Notes under the pieces: generated by a model
Seen by the model: only the letters and a program-made list of their open reading frames with translations
Database searches by the model: none
What the model was told of the DNA's origin: nothing
Shown here: positions 1-7,980 of the stretch, one piece after another
Layout of the letters: every line of letters starts with the position of its first letter
Numbering within the stretch: the first letter of the stretch is position 1
Source: Pseudomonadota bacterium
GTDB lineage: Bacteria > Pseudomonadota > Alphaproteobacteria > Rhizobiales > Xanthobacteraceae
Direction of reading: 5' to 3'
Assembly: GCA_023414975.1 (NCBI GenBank)
Contig: JAEZMI010000174.1
Span: 1-12,302, forward strand
Length of the DNA: 12,302 bases
Made by a program: the position numbers and the translations under genes

Positions 1-2613
1 GGTCAGGTCCGTCCACTCGTAGTCGAAGCCGGGCGGGAGCACCTCGGCGGCGATGCGCTGCGCCGCTTCCTGCGCCTGGCCGGAGGAATAGCCGGGAGCC
101 GGCGAGGCGTTCACGTCGGCGGTGAGGAAGCCGTTGTAGCGCATGGCGCGCTCCGGTCCGGCGGTCGCCTCGACGTTCAACAGCGCGGCAAGCGGGATCA
201 TCTCGCCGGTGAGCGAGCGGACCTTCAGCTTGCCGATGTCCTCGGGCTTCGCCCGGTAGGCGGCATCGGCCTGTGCGCGCACCGAATAGGTGCGGCCGAA
301 TTTGTTGAAGTCGTTCACATAAAGCGAGCCGAGATAGACTTGCAGCGTCTCAAACACCGACTGGATCGGCACGCCGAGCTGGCGGGCCTTGGTACGGTCC
401 ACATTGGCGAAGAGCTGCGGCACATTGATCTGGAAGGTGGTGAACTGACCGGTGAGTTCCGGCGCCTGCATAGCCTTGGCCATGAAAGCGTTCGTTACCT
501 CGGCGAGCTGCTCATAGCCGCGTCCTGCCCGGTCCTCGATCTGGAGCTTGAAGCCGCCGACCACTCCCAGCCCCTGCACCGGCGGCGGCGGGAACATGGC
601 GATGAACGCATCCTGGATCGCGCCGTATTTCTGGTTCAGCGACATGGCGATGGCGCCGGCCGAGAGTTCGGGCGTGGTGCGTTCCTCGAAGGGCTTCAAC
701 ACCGAGAATACGATGCCGGCGTTGGATGAGTTGGAGAAGCCGGCGATGGAGAGGCCGGGGAAGGCGACGGCGCTTTCCACGCCGGGTTCCGCGAGCGTGA
801 TCTCGGTCATGCGGCGGATCACCTCTTCCGTACGGTCAAGCGTGGCGCCGTCGGGCAGCTGGGCGAAGCCGACGAGATACTGCTTGTCCTGCATGGGTAC
901 GAAGCCGGACGGTACCGCCTGGAACAGCCACCACGTCGCGCCCAGCATGACCGCGTACAGGATCATGACCAGGCTCTTGACCTTCAGCACGCCGCCGACA
1001 CCCCGTCCATAGCCGGTGGAGCCGCGCGAGAAGACCCAGTTGAACCCACGGAAGAACCAGCCGAACAGTGCGTTGATGACCCGCTGCAGCGCATCGGGTT
1101 CCGCGTGGTGCCCCTTGAGCAGCAGAGCGGCGAGTGCCGGGGAAAGGGTCAGCGAGTTGATCGCCGAGATCACGGTGGAGATGGCGACCGTCAGCGCGAA
1201 CTGGCGGTAGAACTGACCGGAAAGGCCGGAGATGAAGGCCAGCGGCACGAACACCGCGACCAGAACCAGCGCGATGGCGATGATGGGGCCGGACACTTCG
1301 CTCATCGCCTGATAGGCGGCGGCACGCGGCGACAAGCCGTTCTCGATGTTGCGCTCGACATTCTCCACGACGACGATCGCGTCATCGACCACGATGCCGA
1401 TGGCGAGCACCAGGCCGAACAGGCTCAGCGCATTGATGGAGAAGCCGAAGACATACATGACCGCGAAGGTGCCGACGATCGAGACCGGCACGGCAAGCAG
1501 CGGGATGATGGAGGCGCGCCAGGTCTGCAGGAACACGACGACGACGATGACGACCAGCAGCACCGCCTCGAACAGCGTGTGGATGACCGCCTCGATGGAG
1601 GCGTCGACGAAGCGGGTCGTGTCATAGACGATGGCGTAGTCCACGCCTTCCGGCATGGTCTTCTTCACCTCTTCCATCGTCGCGCGGACATTGGCGGCGA
1701 TTTCGAGCGCGTTGGAGCCCGGCGCCTGGAACACGCCGATACCGACCGCCGCCTTGTTGTCGAGCAGGGAGCGCAGCGCATAATCGGCCGCGCCGAGTTC
1801 GATGCGCGCGACATCGCGCAGGCGGACCACCTGACCGTTCGCGCCGGTCTTCACGACGATGTCGCCGAACTCTTCTTCCGTCTCAAGGCGACCCTGCGCA
1901 TTCACGGAGAGCTGCAGATCCACCCCCGGCATGGAGGGTGACGCGCCGACGATGCCGGCGGCGGCCTGCACGTTCTGCGCGCGGATCTCGGTCACCACAT
2001 CGCCGGCCGAGAGCCCGTGCTCGGCGATCTTCTGCGGGTCGAGCCAGACGCGCATCGAATAATCGCCGGCGCCGAAGATATCGATCTGGCCGACGCCGGA
2101 AATGCGGGCGAGGCGATCCTTGACGTTCAGGACGGCGTAGTTGCGCAGATAGGTGATGTCATAGCGGTCATTGGGCGAGACCAGATGCACCACCATGATG
2201 AAGTTGGGCGAGCTCTTGGCCGTTGTGATACCGAGGCTGCGGACTTCCTCTGGCAGGCGCGGCTCGGCCTGCGCGACACGGTTCTGCACGAGCTGCGTCG
2301 CCTTGTCCGGGTCGGTGCCAAGCTTGAACGTGACGGTGAGGGTCATCACGCCGTCCGTCGTCGCCTGCGAGGACATGTAGAGCATGTCCTCGACGCCGTT
2401 AATCTGTTCCTCGATCGGCGTCGCGACCGTGGCGGCGATGACCTTCGGACTGGCGCCGGGATACTGCGCGCGCACGATAACCTGAGGCGGCACGACCTCC
2501 GGATATTCGGAGATTGGCATCACGCGCAGCGCCAGCAGGCCGGCGACGAAGATAAGCACCGACAGCACGGCCGCGAAGATTGGCCGGTCGATGAAGAACC
2601 GCGAGAAATTCAT
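1..2613 (-). CDS. RND (HAE1) multidrug efflux permease, MexF/OqxB-like, 3' end off window
   Basis: This is the inner-membrane, proton-driven pump of a tripartite efflux complex that would export drugs or other amphiphiles. The first 871 codons are present and the frame is open to position 1, so about 170 C-terminal residues of a usual ~1045 are missing. The N-terminus MNFSRFFIDRPIFAAV with the first membrane helix at about residues 10-28 is typical, as is the ISEYPEVVPP segment that follows; MexF and OqxB are the closest relatives I recognise. The proton-relay aspartate pair is visible as D410/D411 in the VVDDAIVVVENVERN helix; the partner Lys/Arg/Thr lie beyond the window. A GGGGGGAGG Shine-Dalgarno sits 5 nt before the ATG. 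It follows the adaptor gene by 26 bp, so the two are co-transcribed. Substrate cannot be read from sequence. Confidence 0.95.
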   Translation of the reverse strand, partial: MNFSRFFIDRPIFAAVLSVLIFVAGLLALRVMPISEYPEVVPPQVIVRAQYPGASPKVIAATVATPIEEQINGVEDMLYMSSQATTDGVMTLTVTFKLGTDPDKATQLVQNRVAQAEPRLPEEVRSLGITTAKSSPNFIMVVHLVSPNDRYDITYLRNYAVLNVKDRLARISGVGQIDIFGAGDYSMRVWLDPQKIAEHGLSAGDVVTEIRAQNVQAAAGIVGASPSMPGVDLQLSVNAQGRLETEEEFGDIVVKTGANGQVVRLRDVARIELGAADYALRSLLDNKAAVGIGVFQAPGSNALEIAANVRATMEEVKKTMPEGVDYAIVYDTTRFVDASIEAVIHTLFEAVLLVVIVVVVFLQTWRASIIPLLAVPVSIVGTFAVMYVFGFSINALSLFGLVLAIGIVVDDAIVVVENVERNIENGLSPRAAAYQAMSEVSGPIIAIALVLVAVFVPLAFISGLSGQFYRQFALTVAISTVISAINSLTLSPALAALLLKGHHAEPDALQRVINALFGWFFRGFNWVFSRGSTGYGRGVGGVLKVKSLVMILYAVMLGATWWLFQAVPSGFVPMQDKQYLVGFAQLPDGATLDRTEEVIRRMTEITLAEPGVESAVAFPGLSIAGFSNSSNAGIVFSVLKPFEERTTPELSAGAIAMSLNQKYGAIQDAFIAMFPPPPVQGLGVVGGFKLQIEDRAGRGYEQLAEVTNAFMAKAMQAPELTGQFTTFQINVPQLFANVDRTKARQLGVPIQSVFETLQVYLGSLYVNDFNKFGRTYSVRAQADAAYRAKPEDIGKLKVRSLTGEMIPLAALLNVEATAGPERAMRYNGFLTADVNASPAPGYSSGQAQEAAQRIAAEVLPPGFDYEWTDLT

Positions 2614-2639
2614 GGTGTCCTCCCCCCGTTTGACGGCGC

Positions 2640-3938
2640 TCAGCGCGCCGCCACAGAGGCGTTGGAATCAGCGGGGGCGGTGCTGGCGGTCTCCATCGGC
2701 ACGACCTCCGGCGCGACCACGGCGCCCGGCCGCACGCGCTGCAGGCCGTTGACCACGACGCGCTCGCCATCTTTCAGGCCGTGGGCCACCACGCGCAGGC
2801 CCTCGCTTGGCGGGCCGAGCCTCACCTCGCGATAGGTCGCCTTGTTGTCGTCGCCCACCACGAAGACAAACTTCTTGTCCTGATCGGTGCCGACCGCACG
2901 CTCATTGATGACGAGCGCCGGCTCGGTCTTGGCGCGACCCATGCGCACGCGGGCAAACTGGCCCGGCACGAGGCGGCCGTCGGGATTGTCGAACACCGCG
3001 CGCACACGGAACGTGCCGGTGGCGGCGTCCACCTGATTGTCGATGAACTGCAGCTTGCCTCTGACCGCCTTGCCGCCGGTCGTGGCCGTGGTGATCTCTA
3101 CCGGAATCTGGTCGATCTGGCTCAACACATCGCCCGCGCCGATGGAGGCGAGCGCGTCCGCTATCGCGTTCTCGTCGGCGTCGAAGCCCACATAGATCGG
3201 ATCGACCGAGACCAGCGTGGTGAGCACGGGCGAGGTGGGGCCGGCGACCACGAGATTGCCGACCGTCACATCGAGCCGGCCGATGCGTCCATCTACCGGG
3301 GCGCGCACCTCGGTATAGCCGAGATCGAGCTTGGCGGTCTGCACGGCGGCTTCAGCCGCGCGCAGGTTCGCTTCGGCCTCGCGATAGGTGTTGGTGCGTT
3401 GGTCGAGATCGCGCACGGAGACCACGCGGTTGTCGACGAGCTGCTTGCCGCGATCGAGCTCGGTCTTGGCGAAGTCGACCTGCGCGGCAGAGGCCTCGCG
3501 CATCGCCTCGGCGCGGTTGAGCGCCGCGACATAGGGCTCGGGGTCGATGGTGACGAGCAGGTCGCCCTGCTTCACCAGCGCGCCCTCGCGGAAATGCACC
3601 GCCTTGACCGCGCCGCCAACCCGCGGGCGCAACTCCACGCGCTCGACCGCCACGAGGCGGCCGGAGAACTCGTCCCAGCGCATCGTATCGCGCGACTTCA
3701 GCACGGCGACGGAGACCGGCATGGCGGGAGGCGCTGCCGCCTCGGCCGGCGGCGGATCGGTGGCAAGCGCGGTGCTGATCGGCCAGGCGGCCCATACGGC
3801 CGTGGCGGTGGCGAGGGCCGCAAGGCCCAGTATCGCTCCACGTGCCAGCCGGGGGCGGTCGCGCGGCATCTCATATCCGTCGGCGGCGACAGGATTGTAC
3901 GGGGTCGTTTCGGACGGGCGAGCGTCAAGGTTGCTCAT
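2640..3938 (-). CDS. RND efflux periplasmic adaptor (membrane fusion protein), MexE/AcrA family
   Basis: This is the periplasmic adaptor that links the RND pump to an outer-membrane channel; 432 residues. A cytoplasmic N-terminal tail is followed by one hydrophobic segment at about residues 34-58; no cysteine is present for lipidation, so it is probably held by an uncleaved membrane anchor instead of being a lipoprotein. The first lipoyl half (RVGGAVKAVHFREGALVKQG, about 106-125) leads into an Ala/Glu/Arg-rich helical hairpin (about 137-210) and the second lipoyl half beginning at YTEVRAPVDGRIG, then beta-barrel and membrane-proximal domains. I chose the ATG at 3938 over the ATG at 3944 because GGAG at 3945-3948 is 6 nt from the former and directly abuts the latter. 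It starts 18 bp after the hydrolase-fold gene and ends 26 bp before the pump gene. Confidence 0.94.
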   Translation of the reverse strand: MSNLDARPSETTPYNPVAADGYEMPRDRPRLARGAILGLAALATATAVWAAWPISTALATDPPPAEAAAPPAMPVSVAVLKSRDTMRWDEFSGRLVAVERVELRPRVGGAVKAVHFREGALVKQGDLLVTIDPEPYVAALNRAEAMREASAAQVDFAKTELDRGKQLVDNRVVSVRDLDQRTNTYREAEANLRAAEAAVQTAKLDLGYTEVRAPVDGRIGRLDVTVGNLVVAGPTSPVLTTLVSVDPIYVGFDADENAIADALASIGAGDVLSQIDQIPVEITTATTGGKAVRGKLQFIDNQVDAATGTFRVRAVFDNPDGRLVPGQFARVRMGRAKTEPALVINERAVGTDQDKKFVFVVGDDNKATYREVRLGPPSEGLRVVAHGLKDGERVVVNGLQRVRPGAVVAPEVVPMETASTAPADSNASVAAR

Positions 3939-3956
3939 GGTCATCTCCGGCGGGCC

Positions 3957-4787
3957 TCAGGCCCCAAGGGCAGCGGCCGGGGTGTTGGCCCCGGCAAGGA
4001 AGGCAGAAAAATGCGAGGTGAGATCCTGCGCCCAGCCGGGAAGCGCCGGGCCGGGGGAAAGGGATGGCGCGTCCTCGCGGACGACATGGCTCTGCACGCT
4101 GACCCCGCACTCGACGAGGCGCCGGCCATAGGCCAGGCTTTCATCGCACATCGGGCAGCACTGCGAGGTGATGATAAGAGCGGGCGGAATGCCGCCCAGC
4201 CGGCGCGAGCCCAAAGGTGCCGCGTAAGGATGAGCGGCCTTGTCTGCCGAACCGAGATAAAGGTGCCATCCATCCGCCCAGCGGCAGCCGGCTTCGCCGA
4301 CCCGGGCCGCGCGGACCGATTGCGTGCCGAGGCTCGGGTCCAGCATGGGCGAGATGAGGATCTGCCCGGCGATGGGCGGGTGATGCTGGTCACGGGCCAT
4401 CAGCGTCAGGGCGGTGGCGATGTTCGCGCCGGCCTCCTCGCCGGCGACGAACAGGCGTGCGCCGCGGCCCGCCCACGTCGCCCGCTGGCGGTGCAAAAGG
4501 TTCAGCGCGGCAAAACTCACATTGAGCGCCGCGGGAAAGGGATGTTCGGGCGCGAGCGGATAATCCAGCGAGACGACCGTCGCTCCGGCCGCGGCGAGGC
4601 TCCGGCAGATGGCCACGCTGCAATCGAGGTCGCCGGAGGTGAAAGTGCCGCCATGCAGGTGCAGAACGATCGCGGGCGGTGCCTTCTGCGCGCCCGACCC
4701 TACGACCGCCCCGGCCGGCGCATAGACGCGTGCACGGCGGATCATGCCGTCGCAGTCCAGCGTCTTTTCCTGCCAGTGCACGTCCAT
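3957..4787 (-). CDS. alpha/beta-hydrolase-fold protein, HSL-like, probable pseudoenzyme
   Basis: The 276-residue product has the hormone-sensitive-lipase-type fold: oxyanion-hole HGG at residues 45-47, the DYPLAPEHPFPAAL segment near 75-88, and the LPPALIIT-like strand (GIPPALIIT) at 199-207. The nucleophile elbow reads GEEAG (116-120), so glutamate 118 occupies the position of the usual serine of GDSAG. The acid-bearing loop, normally DPLRDE, reads CPMCDE (211-216), with cysteine in place of the catalytic aspartate, and no HGF-type histidine follows in the C-terminal part. By eye all three triad residues are lost, so esterase activity is doubtful; a binding, sensory or redox role is inference. 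Start: the ATG at 4787 has GAAGGG at 4795-4800; an in-frame GTG at 4823 is a less likely alternative. It is the first gene of the efflux operon, divergent from the LysR gene. Confidence 0.88.
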   Translation of the reverse strand: MDVHWQEKTLDCDGMIRRARVYAPAGAVVGSGAQKAPPAIVLHLHGGTFTSGDLDCSVAICRSLAAAGATVVSLDYPLAPEHPFPAALNVSFAALNLLHRQRATWAGRGARLFVAGEEAGANIATALTLMARDQHHPPIAGQILISPMLDPSLGTQSVRAARVGEAGCRWADGWHLYLGSADKAAHPYAAPLGSRRLGGIPPALIITSQCCPMCDESLAYGRRLVECGVSVQSHVVREDAPSLSPGPALPGWAQDLTSHFSAFLAGANTPAAALGA

Positions 4788-4931
4788 GAGACTACCCTTC
4801 GCCGGGCGGCACAATGCCGCCACCCGATTTCCGCATTGCGGTGCAGCATTATCTAGGGGAAGTCAGCTGGCGAAAAAATAGCGCCTGTGCGATTACATTA
4901 TTCACGTATGGAAATAATAGGCGCGGTCTAC
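4788..4931. promoter_or_regulatory. divergent intergenic control region of the LysR gene and the efflux operon
   Basis: These 144 bp separate two divergently transcribed starts and are noticeably A/T-richer than the flanking genes between about 4850 and 4920. Both promoters should lie here, as is usual for a LysR regulator and its target operon. On the minus strand GATAAT (in CTAGATAATGC, around 4850-4856) is a possible -10 for the efflux operon, but no convincing -35 accompanies it. The only clear structure is the inverted repeat listed separately. Confidence 0.6.
4897..4918. promoter_or_regulatory. 22-bp inverted repeat, candidate LysR-type operator
   Basis: ATTATT (4897-4902) and AATAAT (4913-4918) are exact inverted arms around a 10-nt spacer, and the element contains the T-N11-A pattern of LysR-type sites (T4902, A4914). 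It lies 13 bp before the preferred LysR start codon, a position where LysR proteins commonly repress their own gene while activating the divergent one. Assignment to the adjacent regulator is inference. Confidence 0.45.
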
Positions 4932-5888
4932 ATGGACCAGATTGTGGCGATGCGGGCCTTCGTCCGCGTGGTGGAAGCGGGCAGCTTCACCCGCGCGGCG
5001 GACCTTCTGGACATGCCAAAGCCCACCGTAACCAAGCTCATCCAGCAGCTTGAAGCGCATTTGCGTACGAAGTTGCTCAATCGCACGACCCGTCGTGTCG
5101 GTGTCACTCCCGACGGCGCGGCCTATTACGAACGCGCGTTGACGCTGCTGTCCGATCTCGATGAACTCGATGGCTCGATGACGCGCTCGCAATCCAATCC
5201 GGCGGGACGCCTGCGGGTGGATGTGCCGTCGTCGCTGGCCCTGTTCGCGCTCATTCCCGCTTTGCCGGACTTTCATGCGCGTTATCCGGATATCCGCCTC
5301 GACCTCGGCGTATCCGACCGGCCTGTGGACCTCGTGGCGGAGAACGTCGATTGCGCCCTTCGCGGCGGTGATCTCGTTGACCCCAGCCTCATTGCCCGGC
5401 GGATCGGCGAGGTGAAGCTCGTGCTCTGCGCCGCGCCGAGCTACATCGCCGCCCACGGAATGCCGGAGCATCCGGACGAACTGGCCGACGGTCACAAGGT
5501 CGTCGGCTATTTCAGCGCGCGGACCGGGCGGCGCGTCGCATTCGATGTCGCGCGGGGCGAGGAGAGTTACGAACTCGACCTGCCCTACGCCATGGCCACT
5601 AACGATTCCACCGCTTATCTCGCCGCCGGCCTCGCCGGTCTCGGGATCGCGCAGGCGATCGAGCCGACGATCCAGCCTTATCTCGACTCCGGCGCCCTGG
5701 TGCGCGTGATGCCGGAATGGACCAGCGCGCCCATCATCATGCACGTCGTCTACGCGCCGAACCGGCATCTGAGCAGCCGGCTGCGGGTCTTCGTCGATTG
5801 GGTGGCGGAGCTGTTCACTTCCAATCGCGTCTATCACCGGCCGGGGGCCGCCATGTCGCTCTTTGCCGCGCCCGGCGTCAGTGCGTGA
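4932..5888 (+). CDS. LysR-family transcriptional regulator, CrgA-like
   Basis: A 318-residue LysR-type regulator and the only plus-strand gene. The N-terminal winged helix-turn-helix covers about residues 1-60 (AFVRVVEAGSFTRAADLL, then PTVTKLIQQLE, NRTTRRVGVTPDG), and the rest is a periplasmic-binding-protein-like effector domain (SLALFALIPALPDFHARYPD, CALRGGDL, YLAAGLAGLGIAQ) resembling the CrgA/PBP2 subgroup, which usually senses small molecules or stress. I took ATG 4932 because MDQIVAMRAF is the usual LysR beginning; ATG 4908 and GTG 4887 would add an atypical extension. No strong Shine-Dalgarno precedes any of them. Divergence from the hydrolase-adaptor-pump operon suggests it controls that operon, as MexT controls mexEF-oprN. 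Its 3' end overlaps the convergent ABC ATPase gene by 11 bp. Confidence 0.93.
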   Translation: MDQIVAMRAFVRVVEAGSFTRAADLLDMPKPTVTKLIQQLEAHLRTKLLNRTTRRVGVTPDGAAYYERALTLLSDLDELDGSMTRSQSNPAGRLRVDVPSSLALFALIPALPDFHARYPDIRLDLGVSDRPVDLVAENVDCALRGGDLVDPSLIARRIGEVKLVLCAAPSYIAAHGMPEHPDELADGHKVVGYFSARTGRRVAFDVARGEESYELDLPYAMATNDSTAYLAAGLAGLGIAQAIEPTIQPYLDSGALVRVMPEWTSAPIIMHVVYAPNRHLSSRLRVFVDWVAELFTSNRVYHRPGAAMSLFAAPGVSA

Positions 5889-6606
5889 CCCCTAGAAACT
5901 GTTGAAGCTCCGGCGTCTTCGGGGTGGCGAAGACCTCTTCCGGCGGGCCGATCTCATGCACGCGGCCCTGATGCATGAAGACGACGCGCGAACACACGTC
6001 GCGTGCGAAGCGCATCTCATGCGTCACCATCAGCAGCGTCATGCCTTCGCACGCGAGTTCCTTCACCACCGCCAGCACCTCGCTGACCAGTTCCGGGTCG
6101 AGCGCGGAGGTGATCTCGTCGCAGAGCAGGGCAATGGGCTGCATGGCGAGGGCGCGGGCAATGGCGACGCGCTGCTGCTGGCCGCCGGAAAGCTGGTCGG
6201 GATAGGCGTCGAACTTGTGCCCAAGACCCACACGCTCCAGCATTTTCTTCGCCATCGCCTCCGCTTCGGTCTTTGGGGTCTTCTTCACCACCATCTGCGA
6301 GAGCATGACATTGCGCCCGGCCGTGAGATGCGGGAACAGGTTGAAGCCTTGGAAGATCATTCCGACCTTGAGGCGCAACGCCTTGAGGTGCAGTTCATCC
6401 GGCAGCAGCTGTGCGCCGGCGCCCGAGATCGAGCCCTCGTCGATGGTCTCCAGCCCGTTAATGCAGCGCAGCAGCGTTGATTTGCCGGAGCCGGACTTGC
6501 CGATAATGGCGATAACCTCGCCGGGTTCGACGTCGATATTGATGCCTTTAAGCACTTCGTTGTCGCTGAAGCGCTTCTTCACCTCAGTGATTTCGATGAG
6601 CGACAT
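5878..6606 (-). CDS. amino-acid ABC transporter ATP-binding protein, GlnQ/HisP family
   Basis: The 242-residue nucleotide-binding subunit powers uptake by the adjacent permeases. Walker A is GKSGSGKST (36-44), the Q-loop glutamine is Q86, the signature is LSGGQQQR (139-146), Walker B ends in LLCDE with catalytic E164, and the switch histidine is H196. The segment after Walker B reads CDEITSALDPE where most polar-amino-acid ATPases have FDEPTSALDPE; this marks a subgroup and should not impair catalysis. Length is normal for the family. It is the last gene of the GntR-binding protein-permease-permease-ATPase operon; its ATG lies inside the 3' end of the upstream permease gene (23-bp overlap), which suggests translational coupling. 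It converges on the LysR gene with 11 bp shared. Confidence 0.96.
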   Translation of the reverse strand: MSLIEITEVKKRFSDNEVLKGINIDVEPGEVIAIIGKSGSGKSTLLRCINGLETIDEGSISGAGAQLLPDELHLKALRLKVGMIFQGFNLFPHLTAGRNVMLSQMVVKKTPKTEAEAMAKKMLERVGLGHKFDAYPDQLSGGQQQRVAIARALAMQPIALLCDEITSALDPELVSEVLAVVKELACEGMTLLMVTHEMRFARDVCSRVVFMHQGRVHEIGPPEEVFATPKTPELQQFLGVTH

Positions 6607-7243
6607 TGAGCTTCCTCTCGAGGATCTGGGATGACTTGGACAGAGGCCAGCACAGGCAAAAATAGATCAGGGCGACGAAGCCATAGACGGTGAAGGGCTC
6701 AAAGGTGGCGTTCGTTACCATCGTACCGGCCTTGGAAAGCTCCACGAAGCCGATGATGGAGGTTAGCGCCGTGCCCTTCACCACCTGCACGGAGAAGCCC
6801 ACGGTGGGCGGCACCGCGATGCGCAGGGCCTGCGGCAGGATCACCCAGCGCATCTGCTGCATGTACCCCATGCCAAGGCTCGCCGAGGCTTCCCACTGGC
6901 CGCGCGTGATCGATTCCACGCAGCCGCGCCAGATCTCCGTCAGAAAGGCAGCGGTCCACAGAATGAGGGCGACGCCCGCGGCGAGCCAGGCCGGCACGTT
7001 GATGCCGAACAGGCCGAGACCGAAGAAGGCCAGGAACAGCTGCATCAGCAGCGGCGTGCCCTGGAAGAGCTCGACATAGACCTTTACGAAGGCCTGCCCC
7101 GCCTTATGACGGCCGACCCGCATCAGCAGGAGCAGGGCGCCGAGGACGGCGCCGCCGATGAAGGAGACGATGGACAGCAGCACGGTCCAGCGCGCTGCGA
7201 GCAGCAGGTTGCGCAGGATATCCCAGGTGGTGAAATCGCTCAT
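6584..7243 (-). CDS. amino-acid ABC transporter permease (second permease of operon)
   Basis: An inner-membrane subunit of the polar-amino-acid ABC importer, 219 residues, of the HisM/GlnP type. Hydrophobic segments are visible at about residues 18-45, 70-95, 95-115 and near the C-terminus. The EAA cytoplasmic loop that docks on the ATPase reads GQWEASASLGMGYMQQ followed by ILPQALRIAVPP. The ATG at 7243 is chosen because GAGGAG (7250-7255) is 6 nt upstream; an upstream in-frame start would overlap the preceding gene and add a non-membrane extension. The Shine-Dalgarno overlaps the stop codon of the first permease gene (10-bp gap), and the 3' end overlaps the ATPase start by 23 bp. Together with the other permease it should form the heterodimeric channel. 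Confidence 0.94.
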   Translation of the reverse strand: MSDFTTWDILRNLLLAARWTVLLSIVSFIGGAVLGALLLLMRVGRHKAGQAFVKVYVELFQGTPLLMQLFLAFFGLGLFGINVPAWLAAGVALILWTAAFLTEIWRGCVESITRGQWEASASLGMGYMQQMRWVILPQALRIAVPPTVGFSVQVVKGTALTSIIGFVELSKAGTMVTNATFEPFTVYGFVALIYFCLCWPLSKSSQILERKLNVAHRNH

Positions 7244-7253
7244 CGGGCTCTCC

Positions 7254-7925
7254 TCACCGTACCGACCGCCGGGGGAACAGCGCCCAGCCAAGACCGCGCA
7301 GCGCCTGTCGAAGCAGGATGGCGAGGGCGAGATAGATCAGCGTCGACACGAAATACGCCTCGAAGGCGCGAAACGTGCGCGACTGGATGAAGTTGGCGGC
7401 AAAGGTAAGATCTTCCGCCGCGATCTGCGACACCGCCGCCGAGCCGAGCATGACGATGACGATCTGCGAGGAAAGCGCCGGCCAGATGCGCTGCAGCGCC
7501 GGGATCAGCACGACGTGGCGAAAGGTTTCGACCTGTGTCATGCCCAGGCTCGCCCCGGCTTCGAACTGGCCGCGCGGCGTGGCCTGGATGCCGGCGCGGA
7601 CGATCTCGCAGCTATACGCGCCGAGATTGATCACCATGGCGAGATTGGCGGCCTGAAGCTCGCCCAGACGCAGGCCGAGAGCGGGCAGGCCGAAGAAGAT
7701 GAAGAAGAGCTGGATGAGGAACGGCGTGTTGCGGATCAGTTCCACATAGGCGGCGACGGGTGGGCGCAGATAGGCGGGGCCAAGCGCGCGAGCCCAGGCG
7801 CAGAGGATGCCGAGGGCGACCCCCAACAGGCCGCCGACCAGCGTGAGTTCCACCGTGATGCCAAGGCCCTTGAGGAGAACCGGCCAATACTCGCCGATCC
7901 AGCCGAAATCGAAGCGGTACGCCAT
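7254..7925 (-). CDS. amino-acid ABC transporter permease (first permease of operon)
   Basis: The partner permease, 223 residues, same family as the next gene but clearly diverged from it. The N-terminal membrane helix (about 15-45) is followed by YVELIRNTPFLIQLFFIFFGLP (about 60-81), the typical HisQ/GlnP conserved segment, and the EAA loop GQFEAGASLGMTQVETF with LIPALQRIWPAL. A GGGAGG Shine-Dalgarno sits 7 nt before the ATG. The 55-bp gap to the binding-protein gene, the widest in the operon, carries a stable hairpin. Substrate specificity cannot be assigned from the permease. Confidence 0.95.
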   Translation of the reverse strand: MAYRFDFGWIGEYWPVLLKGLGITVELTLVGGLLGVALGILCAWARALGPAYLRPPVAAYVELIRNTPFLIQLFFIFFGLPALGLRLGELQAANLAMVINLGAYSCEIVRAGIQATPRGQFEAGASLGMTQVETFRHVVLIPALQRIWPALSSQIVIVMLGSAAVSQIAAEDLTFAANFIQSRTFRAFEAYFVSTLIYLALAILLRQALRGLGWALFPRRSVR

Positions 7926-7946
7926 GCGGAAGCCTCCCTGTGGGGG

Positions 7947-7973
7947 CGCCGAGCCGCCTCACGCGGCCCGGCG
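7947..7973 (-). other. intercistronic mRNA hairpin between binding-protein and permease genes
   Basis: In the minus-strand transcript, 7963-7973 pairs with 7947-7957 to give an 11-bp, almost all G-C stem (one G-U pair) closed by a GUGAG loop. No U-run follows, so it is not a canonical intrinsic terminator. Its position right after the binding-protein stop codon fits a 3'-end-protecting or partially attenuating element that keeps binding-protein mRNA in excess over the membrane subunits; the function is inferred. Confidence 0.6.
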
Positions 7974-7980
7974 GGTCGGT

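Noticed and set aside
1105..1941. 278-codon plus-strand open frame opposite the RND pump
   Set aside because: Highly Asp/His/Arg-biased product that mirrors codon bias of the pump gene; no domain.
4788..4823. Upstream GTG start for the hydrolase-fold gene
   Set aside because: The 12 extra codons have no family counterpart, and the ATG at 4787 has a good GAAGGG ribosome-binding site.
2781..4856. 691-codon plus-strand open frame opposite the adaptor and hydrolase genes
   Set aside because: Composition is dominated by Arg, Gly, His and Asp with no recognisable domain, and it lies fully antisense to two genes with clear family motifs; a typical high-GC shadow.
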